Shown here: piece after piece, positions 9,635 to 17,774 of the stretch
Numbering within the stretch: position 1 is the stretch's first letter
How the letters are laid out: each line of letters begins with the position of its first letter
NCBI RefSeq assembly: GCF_030688855.1
Contig: NZ_JAUYZK010000010.1
Location: 1 to 64,000, forward strand
DNA: 64,000 bases
Source: Helicobacter cappadocius
GTDB taxonomy: Bacteria; Campylobacterota; Campylobacteria; Campylobacterales; Helicobacteraceae
Direction: 5' to 3'
Program-made: the position numbers and the translations under genes
The notes under the pieces: model-generated
What the model saw: the letters and a program-made list of their open reading frames with translations, nothing else
Told to the model about the DNA's origin: nothing
Databases searched by the model: none

Positions 9635-9689
9635 CCCTGTTTAAGTTTTTTTTGGATATATTTCCAAAAAAGACCAAATAAAAACAGGG
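9635..9689 (+). promoter_or_regulatory. Nested inverted repeats covering the ribosome binding site of the UbiA-type gene
   Basis: An outer 8-bp perfect repeat (CCCTGTTT, 9635-9642; AAACAGGG, 9682-9689) encloses an inner 9-bp one (TTTTTTGGA, 9648-9656; TCCAAAAAA, 9663-9671). The right outer arm contains GGG of the only candidate ribosome binding site (GGGTGG) before the GTG at 9699. It may end poxB transcription, hide the binding site, or both. Confidence 0.5.
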
Positions 9690-9698
9690 TGGTTTTTC

Positions 9699-10577
9699 GT
9701 GAGTATTTTGAATGTTCTGCATTTAATGAGATTTCATCAATATATCAAGAACTTTTTTATTTTCATTCCGGCATTTTTTAGTTTCAAGTTTTTTGATGAG
9801 AACTCTATTTGCAATTCTTTGATCGCTTTTGTAGCATTTTGTTTGTGTGCAAGTGCGATTTATATCATCAATGACATTATAGATGCACCCTCAGATCGTA
9901 TCCATCCTAGTAAATCTAAGCGCCCCATCGCTAGTGGAAAAATAAAACCTAAAGTTGCCTTGTTTTTCGCAATGATTTTTTTGGTGCTTAGCATTTTTAT
10001 TTTGATATATTTGCTTCCTGAAGTGATTTTTCCGGTTGTAGTTTATGTTGTGATTAACTTACTCTACACCCTCAAACTCAAACATGTCCCTATAGTAGAT
10101 ATTTTTATCATCGCTAGTGGCTTTGTGATACGGCTATTTGTTGGTGCATTAGCAGTGAATGTTCCCTTGTCTGAATGGATTATTGTGATGACATTTTTAT
10201 TGGCATTATTTTTGGCTTTGGCAAAAAGACGCGATGATGTGATTTTATACGAGAGTAGTGGTGAGAAAATGCGCAAGGTTGTTGATGGTTACAATCTACA
10301 ATTTTTGGATATTGCTATGGCCATTAGTGGCTCAATAGTTATGATTGCATATATATTATGGAGTATTTCTGCAGAAGTAAAACTTAGGCTTCATAGCGAT
10401 TATTTGTATCTCACGAGTATATTTGTTTTGGCAGGAATATTTCGATATATGCAGATTGCTTTTGTAGAAAAAAAGAGCGGGAATCCAAGCAAAATAGTTC
10501 TGCAGGATAGATTTTTGCAAGGAGTGATTTTGTGTTGGCTAGTTAGCTTTTGGATATTAATGTATATGAGGGGTTAG
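9699..10577 (+). CDS. UbiA-family decaprenyl-phosphate phosphoribosyltransferase
   Basis: The 292-residue protein has about eight or nine membrane segments and the two aspartate motifs of UbiA enzymes: NDIIDAPSDRIHPSKSKRP near residue 66 and the segment around LKHVPIVDIFIIASGFVIR near 127. The later LALAKRRDD sequence is typical of the branch that moves phosphoribose from PRPP onto a polyprenyl phosphate (as mycobacterial Rv3806c does). It heads a locus of membrane glycosyltransferases, an epimerase and an HAD phosphatase, which fits formation of a polyprenyl-phosphate pentose donor. It begins with GTG. The family is firm; the lipid chain length is assumed. Confidence 0.85.
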   Translation: MSILNVLHLMRFHQYIKNFFIFIPAFFSFKFFDENSICNSLIAFVAFCLCASAIYIINDIIDAPSDRIHPSKSKRPIASGKIKPKVALFFAMIFLVLSIFILIYLLPEVIFPVVVYVVINLLYTLKLKHVPIVDIFIIASGFVIRLFVGALAVNVPLSEWIIVMTFLLALFLALAKRRDDVILYESSGEKMRKVVDGYNLQFLDIAMAISGSIVMIAYILWSISAEVKLRLHSDYLYLTSIFVLAGIFRYMQIAFVEKKSGNPSKIVLQDRFLQGVILCWLVSFWILMYMRG

Positions 10578-10578
10578 A

Positions 10579-10809
10579 ATGTTTTTGGAAAACTTGAAAG
10601 ACAAGATGATTTATGTATTGATGTTGCTTGTTTTGGGCTTTTTTGCCTATATGGGATATCAGTATATGGATATTCAGTTTTTGCCTACTACTCTTAAAAG
10701 ATGACTCAATATCTGCAAAAACACTTAGGGAATTGCAGACAAATCACAGGTGCAATCATCAGGAGATTTTGTTATTTTTGTAAAAAACAATAAAAAAGAG
10801 AATAGGTGA
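10579..10809 (+). pseudogene. Small membrane protein gene broken by two compensating frameshifts
   Basis: The frame from ATG 10579 encodes a hydrophobic segment (MIYVLMLLVLGFFAYMGYQY) and stops at 10702-10704 after 41 codons. Dropping one A from the AAAA at 10696-10699 continues as DDSISAKTLRELQT. Adding one A near 10741 returns to the first frame, ending as QVQSSGDFVIFVKNNKKENR with a TGA at 10807-10809 that overlaps the next ATG. The repaired product would be about 76 residues with one membrane helix. Either the gene is decayed or both indels are sequencing errors in A runs. I recognise no family. Confidence 0.55.
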
Positions 10810-11988
10810 TGGAAATTTTAGATAAAACGAAAATATTTTTGTTAGATGTGTTTAATAAATATAGATGGGTCTTTTTGATAATTTTTGTTCTGATTGCAGT
10901 TAAAAGTATTTATCAAAGTATAATCTTGTCTATGGGTAGTAGCTTGGATATGCAGTGGTATCCGGCACTTCAGTATTGGGGGATGGGGGATTTTACTCAC
11001 TCTATCAATCCTTATTTGGCTCGTTTAAATGGAGATACTTTTATGTCTCAAGATCCAAATTATGCACCATTGCTTTATGTATTGATGTATCCATTTGCCT
11101 TGATGGATTTTACTAGTGCAAAAATATCTTTTGCCATTTTTAGTATCACCTGTTTTTTTGCAACCATGTGGTTGTTCTATCGAAATAAAGTCAATCTAGC
11201 ATTTTTGTTGCTTATAGGTATTTTTGTTTTATTTGGATATACATTTGGAAATGTTATTGCCAATGGTCAGTTAGCGATAATCTTAGGGTTTTTTCTCTCA
11301 CTGGGATATTTTTATCGTAAGAGTCCCATTGTTTTGAGTTTGTGTTTGAGTATTGTATTTGTAAAATATTCTTTTGGAATCCCTATTTTGCTTGGATTTT
11401 TCTTAGCGGGTTATCGAAAAGAAACAATCTTGGCAGGATTTATCAATCTAGCATTTGTGATATTATTTGCATTTCAATTCAATATAAGCATTTTACAGTC
11501 TTTGCTTTTGCCACTAAAAGTTTCAGCACAAGCCACAGGGGTAGGACCTTCAGATTTGATGAGTTTATCTAGAATTCTATTTGATGGGGCTTTATTTATG
11601 GTTTCAAATCCATTTTTATACATGATTGGGTTTGTGTATGGTTTGTATGTCTATATATGTTTTAGATTATCCCCCCCCCCCCAGCAATATCATCAGTTCT
11701 TCTATTTTGCTATCCTTATCGACCTTCTATCATTTAGGATATGATCATTATATGTTTTTTTTGGCTGCAATGATCGCAAAAGAGCGGCTTAAAAGCACAG
11801 ATTTTTCGATGGTTTTTTTGGTAACATTAGCATTATTTTTGTGGCTTGGATCTAGGGTGCAAAAGTTTCTTCCAGATGGTTATTTTTGGGCGATGAATAT
11901 GGGAGTTGTATTTTGCTCTATTATGAGTGCAATGATCTTAATATCAGTATTTTGGATACTTTTGGGAAGAAATAAACAAGGAATTTGA
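10809..11988 (+). CDS. Phase-variable GT87-like membrane glycosyltransferase, OFF at C12
   Basis: The coding region is split at a C12 tract (11671-11682). The first part reads through the tract into a wrong frame and stops at 11744. The correct frame resumes after the tract and runs to 11988. With C11 the product is about 392 residues with some ten membrane helices. It has an NPY motif after the first extracytoplasmic loop (SINPYLARL) and ANGQLAIIL near residue 155, as in GT-C fold GT87 polyprenyl-phosphate-sugar transferases (DUF2029). The start could be GTG 10806 or ATG 10809; the latter overlaps the stop of the small gene before it. Function as a glycosyltransferase is inferred. Confidence 0.8.
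11671..11682 (+). repeat. Homopolymeric C12 tract (phase-variation switch)
   Basis: Twelve consecutive C residues lie inside a coding region. C11 (or C14) would join the two halves in frame as SPPPSNIISS; C12 ends 21 codons after the tract in LLSFRI. Such tracts change length by slipped-strand mispairing in Helicobacter and Campylobacter. Confidence 0.9.
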
Positions 11989-11989
11989 A

Positions 11990-13519
11990 ATGAATTTAGA
12001 CATAGAAAAACAAAAGAGTGATTATTTTATTTTGGGGAGTGTATTGTATATATTTTTATTTTTATTTGCAACAAATATGTTATTTCCTCCACAAAGTGAT
12101 GATTTTGATGCGTATTATCAAGCCTTAAATGGTATAGATAGTGCGATAAAATCTTATCTTACATGGAATTCAAGATTTGGAGATTTGATTTATGTAGGGT
12201 TTTTGGCTAAATATAATGCGAGTATTTATTTTGATGGTTTTATTTCTATTATGGAAACAGGGTTTTTTCTAGCTTTTTTTGTTCTTGTATTTGGTCGATT
12301 ACCAAAAAATAGCTTTGATAGCCTAATTTTATTTTTAAGTTTATTTTTCATTCTTTTTTTTACAGCTTTTGGGTCTGATTTTTTGTGGGGAAGTGGAGTT
12401 TTAAATAATCTCCTTGGTGTCTTATTGATTATGTTGTGCTTAATCCCCTATAGAATGTTTTGGAGTTCCTATTTTGAAGGAAAATTGCAGACAAAAAATT
12501 TTTCACTTATCTATACTATTTTATTTTTTTTATTGAATTTTTTCGCTGGGTGGTGTACTGAGCTAGGTGGTATTATTACTATAGCGGCTCAAATTTGTTT
12601 TTTATTTTTTGCACTTTTTGTCGCTAAAGTCAAACTTCCTTCTTGGTATTATGTGGGTATTGCTGGATTTTTGATAGGGTATTGTGTTTTATATTTTTCT
12701 CCTGGTCCTAGAATAAGAGCAATCAATTCTCCAGAATTCCTTAGTATAGCGGAGTTTTTAAAACTTTCTTTTGTAGATAAAATGAAGCGATTTTATCTAG
12801 CTATCAATGCTTATTACTCAAATATATTTGTTGTTTCTCTTTTGAGTATTTTGCTTTATTTTTTGATAAAAAATCTAAAATCAAAATCCAATAAAATCAT
12901 ATTATGGATAGGTTTTGTTCTCTTTAGTGTTGTTTTTTTAGTGCTTGGAAGGCATCTGCCCCATACATTCTTTTTTCTGTTTTGTTTTTTTGTGATTTTG
13001 TGGTGTTGTTATTTTTCATATAAAAATAAAAGTGAAGATTTCAAATATTTATTTATCGTATTTTTATTGTATTGTTTTTGGATTGTGGGTGGATTAGCAT
13101 TGGTGCAGATTCCAAATATTCCCAATAGAACAAGATTGTTTAGTGATATGATATTATTTTCTATAATGATTTTTTCTTTTATTAAAATATATGATTTATT
13201 AGATGCTAGATGGAGGAGATTTTTGGCTTCTTTGGTTATATTTGTGAGTGTTTCTTATAGCGTTTTTGTCGAAATACAGTATCTCAAACATAGAATCAGA
13301 TGGGAAAATATGATTTCTTATATTGAGCAAGAAAAAATCAAAGGTAACAAGCATATTATCATAGATGGAAGGGTTTTTGAGAGTTTGTATAAAAACTTTG
13401 GAGATTATGCTGATCCGGGATTCGATCCAGATAAATGGCCAAATGGTATGTATGCACATCGCTTTGGAGTGGATACTTTTCAAATATCAGATAGCAAAGA
13501 AAGGATTTTAAATGATTAA
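11990..13519 (+). CDS. Large membrane protein, DUF6056/GT-C-like glycosyltransferase candidate
   Basis: This 509-residue protein has about eleven to twelve membrane segments. After the first helix it shows PPQSDDFDAYYQALNG and then YLTWNSRFGD, a pattern I associate with the DUF6056 group, where acidic residues in the first periplasmic loop resemble GT-C catalytic sites. A long C-terminal loop (KIKGNKHIIIDGRVFE onward) is probably periplasmic. It follows the phase-variable gene after one base and overlaps the SMR gene by eight bases, so it belongs to the same operon. The family call is from memory and function is inferred. Confidence 0.6.
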   Translation: MNLDIEKQKSDYFILGSVLYIFLFLFATNMLFPPQSDDFDAYYQALNGIDSAIKSYLTWNSRFGDLIYVGFLAKYNASIYFDGFISIMETGFFLAFFVLVFGRLPKNSFDSLILFLSLFFILFFTAFGSDFLWGSGVLNNLLGVLLIMLCLIPYRMFWSSYFEGKLQTKNFSLIYTILFFLLNFFAGWCTELGGIITIAAQICFLFFALFVAKVKLPSWYYVGIAGFLIGYCVLYFSPGPRIRAINSPEFLSIAEFLKLSFVDKMKRFYLAINAYYSNIFVVSLLSILLYFLIKNLKSKSNKIILWIGFVLFSVVFLVLGRHLPHTFFFLFCFFVILWCCYFSYKNKSEDFKYLFIVFLLYCFWIVGGLALVQIPNIPNRTRLFSDMILFSIMIFSFIKIYDLLDARWRRFLASLVIFVSVSYSVFVEIQYLKHRIRWENMISYIEQEKIKGNKHIIIDGRVFESLYKNFGDYADPGFDPDKWPNGMYAHRFGVDTFQISDSKERILND

Positions 13520-13874
13520 GTTTATCCCTATTATTTTATTTTCTGTTGCCTTAAATGCTTTTGCACAGATTTTTATCAAAAAAGGAATGATGTCGCTTGG
13601 TTCGCTTTCTGTAAGTATGGATTTTATCCTCAGAGGATTGGGGAATTTTTATCTTTGGATGGGAATGTTATGTTATGCTATCAGCGTATTGTCTTGGATG
13701 GTTGTCCTCTCAAAGGTCAATGTAAGCATAGCGTATCCATTTTTGAGTTTGGGATTTATTTTTTCTGCAATTGTTGCTTATTATGCTTTTGGAGAGCCTT
13801 TGACGCTTTATAAAATCATCGGTATTGCACTTATTTGTGCCGGACTTTTCTTTTTGACTATTTCTAAGGGATAA
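13512..13874 (+). CDS. SMR/EamA-like small membrane protein, ArnE/ArnF-type flippase candidate
   Basis: The 120-residue protein has four membrane helices and small-multidrug-resistance features: NAFAQIFIKKGM in helix 1 and YAISVLSWMVVLSKVNVSIAYPFLSLGFIFSA across helices 2-3. Single-gene SMR proteins inside glycan loci often carry polyprenyl-phosphate sugars across the inner membrane, as ArnE/ArnF do for aminoarabinose. Its place between a GT-C-like gene and an epimerase suits that job rather than drug efflux. Which substrate it carries is inference. Confidence 0.72.
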   Translation: MIKFIPIILFSVALNAFAQIFIKKGMMSLGSLSVSMDFILRGLGNFYLWMGMLCYAISVLSWMVVLSKVNVSIAYPFLSLGFIFSAIVAYYAFGEPLTLYKIIGIALICAGLFFLTISKG

Positions 13875-13876
13875 AA

Positions 13877-14848
13877 ATGCGCTATATTATCGTTGGCGGA
13901 GCTGGATTTTTAGGTCAATATATCGTGGATTTGATCTCTGAAAAACTTGCAAAGAACGATCAAATTATTATATTAGATATTTCAAAGCCAAAAAAACTTC
14001 CCTTTGGGACAAATTTTTTTTGCATAGATATTACTAAAAAGATTGATTTTGAATTTTTACGCGATGATGTTGTTGTTCATCTTGCAGCTAGGCAATACCA
14101 TCTAAAACCACCTAGAAAAAATAGAAGAGAATATTTTTTTGATACCAATGTCTTAGGAACAAAAAATCTATTAGAGAAGATGGAAAAAGATGGTTGCAAT
14201 AAAATGATTTATTTTAGCACTGATATGGTTTATGGTAAGCCTGAATATTTACCCATAAATTCACGCCATTGCAAAAACCCCTTTGGAGAGTATGGTAAAA
14301 GTAAGCTTGAGTGTGAAAGACTTTGCGAACACTATCGCAAAAAGGGTTTTAGTATCACTATTTTCCGTCCGCGTATGATAGTAGGGAAGGGTAGATTTGG
14401 GATTTTGATAAAATTATTTAAGTTAATGGAGATGGGATTGCCCATACCAATGATTGGAAGTGGAAATAACTGTTACCAGATGGTGAGCGTGAGAGATTGT
14501 GCTAGTGCTATTTGGTTGGCATTGCAAAAAGGTATCCCCAATGTCGAGCTTAATCTAGGAAGCAAAAATCCACCAAAGGTAAAAGATTTACTCAAAAAAA
14601 TGGTCGCACAAACGGGTTCTAAATCTTGGGTAATACCAACTTATGGAAGGTTTGTAAAATATACTTTAGGTTTTTTAGGTTTTTTGGGATTAGAGATCAT
14701 GTATAAAGAACAATATAAAATCGCTGATGAGGAATATGTGGTGGATATTACTGAAGCTAGAGATATTTTGGGTTGGGAACCAATGCAAGAAGATGGAGAT
14801 ATGTTGATAGAGGCCTATAATGAATACAAAGCATCAAAAGAAAAATAA
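13877..14848 (+). CDS. NAD-dependent epimerase/dehydratase (extended SDR)
   Basis: The 323-residue protein starts with a Rossmann glycine motif (IVGGAGFLGQYIVD). It has the catalytic set STDMVYG near residue 115 and YGKSK near residue 138, followed by FRPRMIVG. It is two bases after the SMR gene. In a polyprenyl-phosphate pentose locus an SDR could perform the reduction half of a 2-epimerisation (as DprE2 does), but the flavin oxidase partner (DprE1) is not encoded nearby. A nucleotide-sugar epimerase or reductase remains possible. Confidence 0.82.
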   Translation: MRYIIVGGAGFLGQYIVDLISEKLAKNDQIIILDISKPKKLPFGTNFFCIDITKKIDFEFLRDDVVVHLAARQYHLKPPRKNRREYFFDTNVLGTKNLLEKMEKDGCNKMIYFSTDMVYGKPEYLPINSRHCKNPFGEYGKSKLECERLCEHYRKKGFSITIFRPRMIVGKGRFGILIKLFKLMEMGLPIPMIGSGNNCYQMVSVRDCASAIWLALQKGIPNVELNLGSKNPPKVKDLLKKMVAQTGSKSWVIPTYGRFVKYTLGFLGFLGLEIMYKEQYKIADEEYVVDITEARDILGWEPMQEDGDMLIEAYNEYKASKEK

Positions 14849-14860
14849 GAAAAATAAAAA

Positions 14861-15457
14861 ATGAAACAAAACATAGCTTTTTTTGATTTTGATGGAACTA
14901 TTACTCGCAGAGATAGCCTGTTTTTATTTGTCAAATTTTTAGTAGGACACAGGAAATTTTATTGGGGTATTTTGATTCATTTGCATATTTTATTGGGATA
15001 TTTGATGGGGGTATTAAAAAACTCCTATGCAAAAGAGAGATTGAGTGAATATTTTTTCAAAGGCTATGAGGGCAAGGAGTTTTTAATTGAATGTGAGAAG
15101 TTTCTGACAATTCTAAAAACAACACTCAAAGATTCTGCTCTTGAAAGGCTGTATTGGCACAAACAGCAAGGAGATAAAATTGTTTTGGTTAGTGCCAGTT
15201 TTGAAGAATATCTTATTCCCTTGTGTAGAGAGCTTCAGATAGATTGTATTGGGACGGCTCTGGAGGTCAAAAATGCAAAGCTTACAGGAAGATTTGCATG
15301 TGCTAATTGCTATGGAAAAGAAAAATCAATCAGAATTCAAAATAAGTATGATTTAAAAGACTATGCGAAAATTTATGCTTATGGGGATAGCAGTGGCGAT
15401 AAAGAGATGTTAGCATTAGCATCTATAGAGAATAGATTTTATAAATTTTTCAAATAA
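14861..15457 (+). CDS. HAD-IB family phosphatase
   Basis: This 198-residue soluble enzyme shows HAD motif I FFDFDGTIT at residues 7-15, motif II VSAS near 112 and motif IV GDSSGDKEML near 174, with a helical cap between. It closes the operon that begins with the UbiA-type gene. HAD proteins often accompany, or are fused to, such UbiA enzymes, and the likely task is removal of the 5-phosphate from polyprenyl-phosphoryl phosphoribose. SerB-like phosphoserine phosphatase is an alternative. Confidence 0.8.
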   Translation: MKQNIAFFDFDGTITRRDSLFLFVKFLVGHRKFYWGILIHLHILLGYLMGVLKNSYAKERLSEYFFKGYEGKEFLIECEKFLTILKTTLKDSALERLYWHKQQGDKIVLVSASFEEYLIPLCRELQIDCIGTALEVKNAKLTGRFACANCYGKEKSIRIQNKYDLKDYAKIYAYGDSSGDKEMLALASIENRFYKFFK

Positions 15458-15587
15458 AAGAATGTATAAAACTTCGTATTTTCTATGCAGTTAGCATTAA
15501 TTTTGTGATTATTTGGGTAAAATCTCAAAATTTTAAAAAAGCTAATACGATTTATTTGACATCAAGAGATATGAAAAAGGGTAGAAA

Positions 15588-16613
15588 ATGAAAAAATATG
15601 TTGTAGGAGTAGTGGGTGCTAGTGGAGCTGTAGGGGAAGAACTTTTTAGGGTTTTAGATGAACGTAAATTTCCTATCAAGAAAATCGTACCATTAGCAAG
15701 TATGCGTAGTGCAGGAGAAGAAATAGAGGCATTTGGCGAAAACCATAAAATATTAGAAACTACTCACCAGGTTTTTGAAAAAGAAGGTATAGAGATCGCG
15801 TTTTTTTCAGCAGGTGGAAGCGTGAGCGCGGAATTTGCTCCTAGTGCAGCAAAGGCAGGGGCAGTTGTGATAGATAATACAAGTCATTTTCGTATGCAAG
15901 ATGATGTTCCTCTCATCGTCCCTGAAGTAAATCCTGAAGATATATCGAAGTGGAAAAAGACAGGAATTATCGCTAATCCAAATTGTTCTACGATTCAGAT
16001 GGTGCAGGTTTTAGGACCACTTCATAAGGCATTTGGTATTAAGCGAGTGGATGTTAGCACTTATCAGGCAGTCAGTGGTGCAGGTAAAAAAGGGATGGAA
16101 GAATTGGTGATGCAAATGCAAAAATTCTTCGCTTTTGAACTAGAAGATTGTGAACCAAAAGCTTTTCCTTACCGCATTGCACTTAATCTTATTCCTCAAA
16201 TTGATATTTTTATGCCCAATGACTATACAAAAGAAGAAATGAAAATGGTTAATGAAACACATAAGATTTTAGGATCGGATTTTCCTTTGAGTGCAACTTG
16301 TGTAAGAGTTCCTGTCTTGAGATCACATAGCGAAGCCATCAGCATTTCTTTTGAACGCGAAGTCAAAGCACAAGAAGCAAGAGAGATTTTAGAAAAATCT
16401 AAAAATATTGTTGTCGTGGATACTCCTACTGAAAAGCTCTATCCAATGCCAATTATTTCTACAGATACAGATGAAACTTATGTGGGTCGTATTAGAAATG
16501 ATATTTATGACAGAAAAATATTACATTTATGGTGTGTGGCAGATCAATTACGTGTAGGAGCAGCCACAAATGCTGTGAAGATTGCACAAAAGTGGATAGA
16601 GCTTAATGGTTGA
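15588..16613 (+). CDS. asd: Aspartate-semialdehyde dehydrogenase
   Basis: The enzyme reduces aspartyl phosphate to aspartate semialdehyde for lysine, diaminopimelate, threonine and methionine synthesis. The 341-residue product has VGASGAVGEEL at the N-terminus for NADPH binding, the active-site cysteine in NPNCSTIQMV near residue 133, and SAYQAVSGAG-type sequence (STYQAVSGAGKKG) near residue 162. A TAAAAT -10 box with TGGG before it lies at 15518-15523. The 3' end overlaps the convergent DUF2147 gene by 11 bases. Confidence 0.95.
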   Translation: MKKYVVGVVGASGAVGEELFRVLDERKFPIKKIVPLASMRSAGEEIEAFGENHKILETTHQVFEKEGIEIAFFSAGGSVSAEFAPSAAKAGAVVIDNTSHFRMQDDVPLIVPEVNPEDISKWKKTGIIANPNCSTIQMVQVLGPLHKAFGIKRVDVSTYQAVSGAGKKGMEELVMQMQKFFAFELEDCEPKAFPYRIALNLIPQIDIFMPNDYTKEEMKMVNETHKILGSDFPLSATCVRVPVLRSHSEAISISFEREVKAQEAREILEKSKNIVVVDTPTEKLYPMPIISTDTDETYVGRIRNDIYDRKILHLWCVADQLRVGAATNAVKIAQKWIELNG

Positions 16614-17100
16614 TTTGAGAAATAGTGCTTAGAACCTCTTGGAAGTTGGGTCTTTTGATCCCCCTTTCTTTGACTTCTTCTTCGGTGAGCTTTTTCCACA
16701 AAAAAGTTTTTCCTATGTATCCGGTTGAATCAATGCTAGAGTAAAAGTCTAAATCACCATTTTTTCTTTGGTGGATTCTGACATAATAGGTTCTGCCATC
16801 GTAGAAATTGTAAGCCTTGCCATTTTTATAATTGTTTGGAGAGGTTTGGATAAGATCATACAAAAAGACAACCCCTTTATCATTCCTGTTTCTTAGTTCG
16901 GGATTTGGATTTTTCGAGTCTTTTTTAGGTGGTGAATGATCGGCATTTTCTAATCCGTATGCGTAATATTCGCCATTAATTTTGAAGAATTCAACATAAG
17001 CACTCTTGAAAAACAAAAAAGATTGCGATTGATATACTCCTACAAGCTCATTTCCAAACAGAAAATTTAGAAAAAATAAAACTATAATCCCATACTTCAT
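16603..17100 (-). CDS. DUF2147 family exported protein
   Basis: A 165-residue protein with a signal peptide of about 16 residues ending at FLFGN. The body follows the DUF2147 pattern: LVGVYQSQSFLFFKSAYVEFF, a charged loop with KNPNPELRNR, and YDGRTYYVRIHQRKNGDLDFYSSIDSTGYIGKTFLWKK near the end. The family is periplasmic and of unknown biochemical role. It is nine bases downstream of the YhcH-type gene on the same strand, so the two probably share a transcript. Confidence 0.8.
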   Translation of the reverse strand: MKYGIIVLFFLNFLFGNELVGVYQSQSFLFFKSAYVEFFKINGEYYAYGLENADHSPPKKDSKNPNPELRNRNDKGVVFLYDLIQTSPNNYKNGKAYNFYDGRTYYVRIHQRKNGDLDFYSSIDSTGYIGKTFLWKKLTEEEVKERGIKRPNFQEVLSTISQINH

Positions 17101-17109
17101 AGCTATGCT

Positions 17110-17625
17110 TTATAGACTCACTTTGACAATCGATCTAGGAACTTTGATAACTATTTTTGAAACATTATTTTCTATATTGTCAAAACTAAGTCCCCCAGCA
17201 TGAACATCATTATCAAAAAAAATCGCTAACATGCCTTCATCTAGTCTAATTTTTGAGGTTTTTGAATTTTTATTATAAATAATCAAGTCTTTTTGTTCAT
17301 TGTAAGGAGTTTTGATTTCAAAATCATTTTTATCGCCTATTTCAAAGAATTCCACGCCTTTTACTACTAGTTGAAAATCTATGTATTTGATATGGGTTTC
17401 ATAAAATGCCTCATCTATGCTTTTGAGGGGATAGGATTGGGCGATGGCAAACATGCCGTTAATAAGATCGGATTTATTCTCTGTCTTTAGTGGTGTGTTT
17501 ATTGTATGTTGATGGCTAGGGTGATTTGGATTTATCGCATCGCTCATATAACTATAGAGATATTTGAGATCATTATTTTTTTGAAATAAAGATTCTAAAG
17601 AATGTAATTTTCCTATGATTGCCAT
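17110..17625 (-). CDS. YhcH/YjgK/YiaL family protein (DUF386)
   Basis: This 171-residue soluble protein fits the cupin-like YhcH/YjgK/YiaL group, with metal-ligand motifs YETHIKYIDFQLVVKG near residue 76 and FFDNDVHAGG near residue 138. Members occur in sialic acid and other sugar-acid operons and as EbgC with beta-galactosidase; some act as anomerases. No sugar catabolic genes are adjacent here. The family is clear and the substrate is unknown. Confidence 0.85.
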   Translation of the reverse strand: MAIIGKLHSLESLFQKNNDLKYLYSYMSDAINPNHPSHQHTINTPLKTENKSDLINGMFAIAQSYPLKSIDEAFYETHIKYIDFQLVVKGVEFFEIGDKNDFEIKTPYNEQKDLIIYNKNSKTSKIRLDEGMLAIFFDNDVHAGGLSFDNIENNVSKIVIKVPRSIVKVSL

Positions 17626-17729
17626 TATTCTTCCTGAAAAGATTCAAAGTTTGTCATTATTTATTTGTGGATGTAATTGTATCACTTTATTTTAAATATT
17701 TGCATATGCAATCATTTAAAACAATAGGA

Positions 17730-17735
17730 TATAAT
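17730..17735 (+). promoter_or_regulatory. -10 box for the DUF3943-type gene
   Basis: A TATAAT preceded by AGGA lies 39 bases before the TTG start at 17775. The 150-base gap between the divergent YhcH-type gene and this one holds nothing else recognisable. Confidence 0.5.
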
Positions 17736-17774
17736 TACAACAAAAGATGATAATGTTTTCGGAGAGTAATTAAG

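Noticed and set aside
10806-10808. GTG start of the phase-variable gene
   Set aside because: It is possible, but ATG 10809 overlaps the stop of the small gene and fits the coupling pattern of this operon better.
11626-11988. Separate 120-residue gene after the C12 tract
   Set aside because: Its first part overlaps the preceding coding sequence in another frame and it has no ribosome binding site. It is the continuation of the phase-variable gene.
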